From Leptolyngbya sp. NIES-3755 (GTDB lineage Bacteria > Cyanobacteriota > Cyanobacteriia > Leptolyngbyales > Leptolyngbyaceae): 64,000 nucleotides of DNA. Both the position numbers and the translations under genes were made by a program. Every line of letters starts with the position of its first letter. The first letter of the stretch is position 1. The stretch lies in assembly GCA_001548435.1 (NCBI GenBank), contig AP017308.1:1187030-1251029 (forward strand). The letters are read 5' to 3'. Positions 53,857 to 64,000 of the stretch are shown piece by piece. The notes beneath the pieces were generated by a model that was not told where the DNA came from, searched no databases, and saw nothing but the letters and a program-made list of their open reading frames with translations.

Positions 53857-55437
53857 ATGGTAAAAACTGTATATTCAGCAATGCTTGATAACAAAACCCC
53901 ACCTGATGTCGTTATTCAAGCAGAGCCGCGTCAACCTGAATCTGATCCAACTTTGGGAATTCCAGTCCAAGTCGATCGACAAAGTACACCAAAACATCGA
54001 TTAGTCGCGATCGGCGATTCGCTTACTCATGGTTTTCAAAGTGGTGCAATCTTCCAAACAAATCTTTCCTATGCCGCCATGATTGCTCATGAACTAGGCT
54101 GGAAAGATTTTCGCTACCCGACCTACAAGAGTCCGAGCGATGGACTTCCGCTGAATTTAGAATCACTATCTCGAAGTTTAGAGCAACAATTTGGTAATCA
54201 ATTGAAATGGTGGGAGATTCCATTCGCATTGTTGAATGTGCGAAGTTTTCTCGATCAGAGCGAAGACTATTGGGAACGCGGTGCAGGATCACAATTTTCA
54301 AATAAAGGTGAAATCAATCACAATTTGGCTGTGTACGGATGGGACTTACGAAATACGCTTTCTCGAAATGCAGATATTTGTTTAGAAATTCTACAGAACA
54401 ATCCGCCCAAAGATAACTTCATTAAACAAGTTGTTGATCATCATAATGAACGTGCCGCGATTCGAGTTTTGGATACAGCGCGAGATACAAATCAGAAAGC
54501 ATTAACACCACTTCAAGCTGCACAAGCACTCTCCGATGAAGAGATTGAAACTCTGATTGTTTTTATCGGAGCGAACAATGCGCTTGGTAGCATTTTAACC
54601 TTCAATGTGAAGTGGTCAGATGTTGGTTACGATGACATGGACATCAACGATCAATACACGGTGTGGCGACCCATTCACTTTCAAGCAGAGCTTAATTTGA
54701 TTGTTGAACAAGTAAAACAGATTCGCGCTCGTCACGTCATTTGGTGTACCGTTCCGCACGTCACGATCGCGCCATTCGCTCGCGGTGTCGGTGAAAAAGT
54801 CACATCACAATCGCGTTACTTCCCTTACTACACTCAGTTCTGGATCAAAGATAAGCCTTTCGATCCTTCCAAACATCCTCATTTGACAGCGAACGAAGCA
54901 AGAGCGATCGATAGTGCGATCGACCAATACAATGATTCAATTGCCAACGCGGTTCGAGAAGGACGGAAGCAAGGACGAGATTGGTACTTATTTGAAATGG
55001 TGGGGTTGCTCGACCGACTAGCCGCTCGTCGCTTTTTCAATCAACCCCAGGTACAACCAGAGTGGTGGACTTACTACGAATTGCCACCTGCGCTCCAAGC
55101 TTTGGACCCCGTTCCCGATTCAAGATTCTTCCAATCAAATGCACAAGGACGAATCGAAGGGGGATTGTTCTCGCTTGATGGCATTCATGCAACCACGATC
55201 GGCTATGGCATCATTGCTCAAGAATTAATCAAAGTGATGGAGCTTGCTGGAGTCGAGTTTTATGATGCCCAAGGACAAAAGCGATCAGGAGAAGTGCAGA
55301 TTAATTTCGATCGTTTAATTGCGCTCGATACTTTGATCTCCCGACCCCCTCGACTCGTGCAAGACCTGATTAATACAATCGGATGGTTCGATAGTACCTT
55401 TAGTGTGATGAACAATGTGCTGCGATCGAACTACTAG
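53857..55437 (+). CDS. SGNH/GDSL-family hydrolase
   Basis: 526 residues. Start chosen at the second ATG (53857), six bases after AGGAG; the ATG at 53851 is too close to it. Block I is VAIGDSLTHGF (nucleophile S55), block III FIGANNALG, and block V DGIHATTIGYG with the Asp-x-x-His pair. No signal peptide is seen. The protein is much longer than typical esterases of this fold (about 200-300 residues), with inserted segments around 90-190. Likely a lipase or esterase; substrate unknown. Confidence 0.85.
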   Translation: MVKTVYSAMLDNKTPPDVVIQAEPRQPESDPTLGIPVQVDRQSTPKHRLVAIGDSLTHGFQSGAIFQTNLSYAAMIAHELGWKDFRYPTYKSPSDGLPLNLESLSRSLEQQFGNQLKWWEIPFALLNVRSFLDQSEDYWERGAGSQFSNKGEINHNLAVYGWDLRNTLSRNADICLEILQNNPPKDNFIKQVVDHHNERAAIRVLDTARDTNQKALTPLQAAQALSDEEIETLIVFIGANNALGSILTFNVKWSDVGYDDMDINDQYTVWRPIHFQAELNLIVEQVKQIRARHVIWCTVPHVTIAPFARGVGEKVTSQSRYFPYYTQFWIKDKPFDPSKHPHLTANEARAIDSAIDQYNDSIANAVREGRKQGRDWYLFEMVGLLDRLAARRFFNQPQVQPEWWTYYELPPALQALDPVPDSRFFQSNAQGRIEGGLFSLDGIHATTIGYGIIAQELIKVMELAGVEFYDAQGQKRSGEVQINFDRLIALDTLISRPPRLVQDLINTIGWFDSTFSVMNNVLRSNY

Positions 55438-55512
55438 AAGTGCGACCAAACTCTCACATAATCAAATTCTTTGAAATGGGTTCTGAATCAATCAAGAGTT
55501 CCCATATGAGAC

Positions 55513-55839
55513 CTATACATTTTGATCGTCGAAGTAAGCTTTGAAGCGATCGCAATAGTTATACACGTTTCCTTCTCGATCGCGATTTGTAAGACTCGTT
55601 TTCCATCTTCTCTGCGAAACTTTTGAGCGATTGAACTCATCATCAAATGTCAGTTCCCGATTAAACGTATATGGACTAGCTTTGAGTGCTTGACGAAATT
55701 CAGATAATACACATCCAGGATGCCCGAACGCGCCATTAGGCAGATTGAGCGGAGGTTGATTGTGTTGGAGCGTCTTTTGCTTGCAGGGGTAATCTGAGTT
55801 ATTTTTGGTAGGTAGCACCCTTGCCGATCTAATTTGCAA
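55513..55839 (-). CDS. Doubtful frame, possibly a gene remnant
   Basis: About 108 codons with no ATG start at the beginning (TTG at 55839; the frame is open a little further up without ATG). It ends WKTSLTNRDREGNVYNYCDRF and a short tail. The composition is protein-like but no family comes to mind. It sits between the hydrolase gene and the rRNA operon. It could be the decayed end of a lost gene or a chance frame. Confidence 0.25.
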   Translation of the reverse strand: MQIRSARVLPTKNNSDYPCKQKTLQHNQPPLNLPNGAFGHPGCVLSEFRQALKASPYTFNRELTFDDEFNRSKVSQRRWKTSLTNRDREGNVYNYCDRFKAYFDDQNV

Positions 55840-55971
55840 ATCATAGAGCGATCGAGCCGCCTGAATCGATCGAGCAACATTACTTGATTTTTAAGTTAAT
55901 TTCTTGTGAAGAATTTACAAGAGTTCAATCAGCGATTAGAAAGCGCAAATTGCAAAGGTCTTCAAATCAAG

Positions 55972-56003
55972 AAAGTGCTCTTCAACCATCTGAAGAACAC
56001 TTT
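55972..56003 (-). terminator. Terminator of the rRNA operon
   Basis: GAAGAACACTTT (55992-56003) and AAAGTGCTCTTC (55972-55983) pair over all 12 positions, one of them non-Watson-Crick, with an 8-base loop. It lies about 15 bases past the 5S 3' end; the T run is weak. Confidence 0.7.
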
Positions 56004-56017
56004 CATTTATATAAACA

Positions 56018-56135
56018 CCCTGGCGGATAGCTATTTTGACAAGTTGCTACCAACTCACTATCGTCGCCGCAAATGCGTTTCACACCTCAGTTCGGGATGG
56101 ATGAGGGTGGGTCCACATCGCCATTTCCACCAGGA
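56018..56135 (-). rRNA. rrf: 5S ribosomal RNA
   Basis: On the minus strand it begins TCCTGGTGGAAATGGCGATG and ends CGCCAGG. CATCCCGAACTGAGGTGTGAA is the conserved loop, and the first and last bases pair (CCTGG with CCAGG). About 118 bases. Last gene of the operon. Ends are estimated to within a few bases. Confidence 0.93.
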
Positions 56136-56270
56136 AACTCGTTGGATTCACACGAGAACCCAGAAGGCTGCATAGTCACGATGTCAGTTTTGCGTCTTTC
56201 GACTTTCCGTCTTTCGACTGTGTAGAGGACACAAACACCTGTGATTGTCTTCACGCTGATTGAGTGCTGA

Positions 56271-59155
<2,885 letters not shown>

Positions 59156-59229
59156 ACTTCTAATTGATTGCTCAATCAAAACTTTCGTCCAATTACATTG
59201 GTGTCTGTGTATTTCTACCTGACATCGTA

Positions 59230-59249
59230 CTATGCAGTTTTCTTGGTTC
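59230..59249 (-). promoter_or_regulatory. boxA-type antitermination element in the 16S-23S spacer
   Basis: On the minus strand GAACCAAGAAAACTGCATAG, very close to the spacer element GAACCTTGAAAACTGCATA conserved in cyanobacterial rRNA operons. It lies between tRNA-Ala and 23S, as expected. Confidence 0.7.
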
Positions 59250-59346
59250 TTTTACTGGATACCAATCCAGCAGGCTCTCTAATCTATCTCATCAGATGAG
59301 TTGCTGTATTGTAGTCCGGTTTGAATAAGGATTAAGAATGAGTGGT

Positions 59347-59422
59347 TGGTGGAGGTTAGCGGACTCGAACCGCTGACATCCTGCTTGCAAAGCAGGCGCT
59401 CTACCAACTGAGCTAAACCCCC
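59347..59422 (-). tRNA. tRNA-Ala (anticodon TGC)
   Basis: GGGGGTTTAGCTCAGTTGG at the 5' end, anticodon loop CTTTGCAAG, T-arm GGTTCGAGTCC. The acceptor has the G3-U70 wobble that identifies alanine tRNAs. The 3' CCA is encoded (59347-59349). Located in the 16S-23S spacer. Confidence 0.97.
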
Positions 59423-59466
59423 ATGTGTGTCGCACTTGATGTCACTTACTGTTGAGGTAAGTGGAG

Positions 59467-59540
<74 letters not shown>

Positions 59541-59680
59541 CCATCCCTGAACCGGGATAGTTTAGAAGCACAGTAGAATTTCAACTTACAGGTAAGCTGA
59601 ATGGAAAGCTTCGACCGACCTTGAGATGACCTACTTCTGTTTGAGACTTTGCTCAAACATGAAGGGGTAAGGTCTCCCTG

Positions 59681-61176
<1,496 letters not shown>

Positions 61177-61356
61177 GAAGAGCTAATTTAGCTCGGTTTA
61201 GTAATTGATATCCGGTTTTCCTTCCGGTCTCTACAAATAGAGACATTTTCTTGACGAAGGCTTTCCTTTCTCTGGCTTCTAAACTATTCTGTTTTATAGG
61301 TTCAGTTCCTCGGCTCGGAACCGTCGCTTTCGCTTGGCTTCCCTCACCGCTTAATC

Positions 61357-61385
61357 AATATAGCGTGGTGGGAAGAGGGTGTCAA
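61357..61385 (-). promoter_or_regulatory. Sigma-70-type promoter of the rRNA operon
   Basis: On the minus strand the -35 box is TTGACA (61380-61385), the spacer is exactly 17 bases and the -10 box is TATATT (61357-61362). Transcription would start near 61350, leaving a leader of about 170 bases before 16S. Near-consensus boxes suit a strong rRNA promoter. Confidence 0.85.
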
Positions 61386-61527
61386 GTGGGTTGAAGAAGT
61401 TTTTTCTGATTCGTTCTAGAAGCGCTGTTATGAATGGATTTGGGACCTTAAAGTCTTCCTGGGTGCGATCAATTTGGCTTGAATTTTGGGAATTCTTGCT
61501 TTCAATCGACATGGGAGTGAGTCTGTG

Positions 61528-62307
61528 GGAGAGCGAAAACTGAGAAGAGATGATCGACTAGCCGTTCTAATCGATGGAGACAACGAAAGCGCAAACTTGA
61601 TCGAACCGCTACTGGAAGAGGTGGCTAAATATGGAACTGCAAACGTTAAGCGGGTTTACGGAGATTGGACAGGCAATCAGTTAAACGGTTGGAAGAGCAA
61701 GCTGCATAAATATGCTATTCAGCCGATTCAGCAGTACAACTATGTACCTGGTAAGAATGCAACTGATAGCGCCTTGATTATTGATGCAATGGACTTGCTA
61801 TACACAGGAAATTTTGATGGATTTTGCCTAGTGTCGAGTGACAGCGATTTTACGAAGCTTGCTTGCAGATTGAGAGAAGCTGGATTGTTCGTCTACGGAT
61901 TTGGGCGTAAGAAGACACCTACCTCCTTTCAAAAAGCGTGTGATAAGTTCACTTACACTGAGATTTTTGTAGCAGAGGATATTCAAGCCGGTTTTGGGAC
62001 AAGGCAGATTGATCGAGAGTCACCTCAAGCAAAGTGTGAGCCTTCAGGAGAACAAGAGCCAGTCAATAAAGAATTAACTGATTTACTCAGACGAGCTTAT
62101 GAGGCGACGGCAGGAGAAGACGGATTAGCGGAATTAGGAGCGCTCGGCTCTCAGATCAACAAAATCTCGTCGTCTTTTGATCCTAGAAACTATGGATACA
62201 AGAAACTTCGATTGCTCGTTCGAGATATCGGCTTATTCGAGGTTCAAGAAATTCCTGGTAAGCAGAACCCACTTGCTAAGGTGGTGTATATCAAACTGAA
62301 AGGGTAG
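61528..62307 (+). CDS. NYN-domain (LabA/DUF88) protein with C-terminal OST-HTH-like domain
   Basis: 259 residues from the GTG at 61528, which has GGGAG seven bases upstream; the open frame reaches a TTG at 61486. The NYN domain (10-160) has the PIN-like acids: VLIDGDN (D17), NATDSALIIDAMD (D81) and VSSDSDF (D106, D108). Residues 190-259 (LTDLLRRAYEATAGEDGLAELGALGSQI, YGYKKLRLLVRDIGLFEV) resemble an OST-HTH/LOTUS RNA-binding domain. Such proteins are putative RNA nucleases. It is divergent from the rRNA operon, about 150 bases from its promoter. Confidence 0.88.
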   Translation, partial: GERKLRRDDRLAVLIDGDNESANLIEPLLEEVAKYGTANVKRVYGDWTGNQLNGWKSKLHKYAIQPIQQYNYVPGKNATDSALIIDAMDLLYTGNFDGFCLVSSDSDFTKLACRLREAGLFVYGFGRKKTPTSFQKACDKFTYTEIFVAEDIQAGFGTRQIDRESPQAKCEPSGEQEPVNKELTDLLRRAYEATAGEDGLAELGALGSQINKISSSFDPRNYGYKKLRLLVRDIGLFEVQEIPGKQNPLAKVVYIKLKG

Positions 62308-62406
62308 ACCGAGCAATGCTCAATCTACCCCAAATTTTGTGATTAGTTTGAAAGGATTCGGTTTGAGACCCTAACAGTTGATATTTGCGAATCTCAAGCA
62401 ATCACT

Positions 62407-64000
62407 TTAGAGCGCCGCGATCGCACTTCCCTGTTTCGCAAACGTTTTCAGAATCCGATCCGCCATTTGTGGAGGAGTCAGTCCTAATTCCGCTTTCGAT
62501 TCGTCAGGAGTTGCATGATCAACCAGGATGTCAGGCACACCAATGCGAGTGACTGGAACAACAATTTCGGCATCCATCAAGGATTCGACGATCGCACTTC
62601 CAAATCCCCCAGGCAGACAGCCTTCTTCAAGCGTGACCACCCGACCGATTTTCTGAGCCAGTGGATGAATGAGTTCTTCATCGAGCGGCTTCGCGAATCG
62701 GGCATTAATTACAGTTGCTTCGATGCCGTGTTCGCTAAGAATTTCAGCAGTTTGCATTGCTGGGTAAACCATTGAGCCGTAACCGATCATCAGAAGGTCG
62801 TCACCTTGGCGGAGAATTTCGGCTTTACCGATCGGTAATTCTTCCCAGCCTTCTTCCATTAATGGAACGCCGTAACCGTTGCCGCGTGGATAGCGCATTG
62901 CGATCGGGCTTGAGGTGTGATTGATTCCGGTGACGAGCATTCGTTGGAGTTCGGCTTCGTCTTTAGGAGCCATTAGCACCATGTTGGGAATCGATCGCAG
63001 ATAGGCGATGTCGTACATTCCCTGGTGAGTCGGACCGTCGGACCCAACGATGCCAGCGCGATCCATGCAGAAGAAGACCGGAATATTTTGGATGCAGACA
63101 TCGTGAACGATTTGATCGTAGGCACGTTGTAGGAAGGTTGAATAAATCGTTGCAACGGGGCGCATTCCTTCACAAGCAAGTCCGGCGGCTAGTGTGACTG
63201 CGTGTTGCTCTGCAATGCCGACATCAATATATTGTTTCGGAACTCGTTTTTGGAAAATGTCGAGTCCAGTTCCGGTTGCCATTGCAGCGGTAATTCCAAG
63301 GATGCGAGGGTCATCTTCTGCAAGTTTGCTTAACGTTTCCCCGAATACTTTGGAATAGCTGGGAGGCTTGGGCTTGTTAGAAGGAATTGCTTTTCCGGTG
63401 GCGAGATTGAAGGGAGTTTGGGCGTGGTAGCCGACTTGATCTTGTTCTGCGATCGCATATCCTTTTCCTTTGACGGTCGCGACATGGACAAGAACCGGAC
63501 CAGGATGCTTATGGGCTTCTTTAAAAGTTGCAATTAACTCTTCTAAATTGTGTCCATCGACTGGACCCATATAAGTAAAGCCCAATTCTTCAAAGACGGC
63601 TCCCACTTTTGGAACGGCAAGCCGCTTCATTCCTTCTTTGAGACGGGACAACTCCGGTGAGAACGGCATCCCTTTCATCTGTTCTTCGATGTTATCCGTA
63701 AGGAATTGCACCGGAGGGCTGAGCCGCATTTTGTTCAAATAACGGGGAATTGCACCGACATTGGGAGAAATTGACATCTCGTTATCGTTAAGGACAACGA
63801 GAAGATTCGTTTTCGGTAAATGTCCTGCGTGGTTGATTGCTTCAAGTGCCATACCGCCTGTGAGAGCACCGTCACCAATGACTGCGGCGACTTTAAAGTT
63901 TTCGCCTTTGGCATCGCGAGCTAGTGCCATACCGAGCGCAGCGGAAATACTGGTCGAAGCGTGACCCGCTCCAAAATGGTCGAATTGGCTTTCACAACGT
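62407..64000 (-). CDS. dxs: 1-Deoxy-D-xylulose-5-phosphate synthase, C-terminal part (5' end outside window)
   Basis: About 530 residues are visible; the N-terminus lies beyond the window. It joins pyruvate and glyceraldehyde-3-phosphate with thiamine diphosphate, the first step of the MEP isoprenoid pathway, supplying carotenoid, phytol and quinone chains. [21 protein letters not shown] and [17 protein letters not shown] hold the diphosphate-binding region; [14 protein letters not shown] and [15 protein letters not shown] lie in the pyrimidine-binding domain, followed by the transketolase C-terminal domain. The length fits the family (about 635 in all). Identification is certain. Confidence 0.97.
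   Translation of the reverse strand, partial: RCESQFDHFGAGHASTSISAALGMALARDAKGENFKVAAVIGDGALTGGMALEAINHAGHLPKTNLLVVLNDNEMSISPNVGAIPRYLNKMRLSPPVQFLTDNIEEQMKGMPFSPELSRLKEGMKRLAVPKVGAVFEELGFTYMGPVDGHNLEELIATFKEAHKHPGPVLVHVATVKGKGYAIAEQDQVGYHAQTPFNLATGKAIPSNKPKPPSYSKVFGETLSKLAEDDPRILGITAAMATGTGLDIFQKRVPKQYIDVGIAEQHAVTLAAGLACEGMRPVATIYSTFLQRAYDQIVHDVCIQNIPVFFCMDRAGIVGSDGPTHQGMYDIAYLRSIPNMVLMAPKDEAELQRMLVTGINHTSSPIAMRYPRGNGYGVPLMEEGWEELPIGKAEILRQGDDLLMIGYGSMVYPAMQTAEILSEHGIEATVINARFAKPLDEELIHPLAQKIGRVVTLEEGCLPGGFGSAIVESLMDAEIVVPVTRIGVPDILVDHATPDESKAELGLTPPQMADRILKTFAKQGSAIAAL

Overview
The window is a stretch of a cyanobacterial chromosome. Photosystem II psbC, a phycobilin-type heme oxygenase, tocopherol genes, a Mo-dependent-nitrogenase C-terminal-domain protein, a DUF2811 protein and a SmtA metallothionein all point that way, as does the very frequent HIP1 octamer GCGATCGC. 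A Leptolyngbya-like filamentous lineage is my guess; the sequence does not prove it.

Layout. 1-1.6 kb: the 3' end of psbC and a HEAT-repeat protein. 1.6-7.8 kb: a giant DUF4011-type helicase/nuclease gene on the minus strand, split by an IS4-family element with a 9-bp target duplication. 7.9-18.8 kb: housekeeping genes (lipid-A-disaccharide-synthase-like protein, trmFO, metallophosphoesterase, a disulfide reductase with a TVP38 membrane protein, heme oxygenase, cobW). 19.4-25.4 kb: tocopherol methyltransferase and homogentisate prenyltransferase, tatC, an SH3 protein, an FlK-like thioesterase, hemJ with DUF2811, then a gene-free stretch with a cluster of DnaA boxes (candidate origin), and a small 2Fe-2S ferredoxin. 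25.5-28.6 kb: cobQ and a DppC permease. 28.6-31.5 kb: an accessory patch with a frameshifted Uma2 gene, a complete PvuII-like restriction-modification system (controller, endonuclease, N4-cytosine methyltransferase) and a DUF433 gene. 31.5-42.4 kb: FKBP isomerase, phasin-like protein, methyltransferase, SmtA metallothionein with an SmtB-type operator, asnB, a PrcA-like subtilase, a lipoprotein plus a glutathionylspermidine-synthase-like gene split by an IS1-family element, and an ABC permease. 42.5-55.4 kb: surface and secreted proteins (a TPS-type adhesin and a 1301-residue repeat protein with a zinc-protease motif), a SulP-STAS-cNMP transporter, HdeD, two response regulators and a GDSL hydrolase. 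56-61.4 kb: an rRNA operon on the minus strand (16S, tRNA-Ile, tRNA-Ala, 23S, 5S) with a consensus promoter and a terminator. 61.5-64 kb: a NYN-domain protein and the 3' part of dxs.

The least ordinary content is: (i) two genes cleanly split by two unrelated insertion sequences, where both ancestral frames are restored exactly by removing element plus one target copy; (ii) the PvuII-like system with endonuclease and methyltransferase tail to tail and an acidic N-terminal extension on the endonuclease; (iii) the DnaA-box cluster; (iv) the metallothionein with its operator but no adjacent smtB; (v) the 1301-residue protein with an exact 50-residue repeat and a duplicated module I do not recognise. 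All assignments come from reading the sequence and from remembered families; no search was run.
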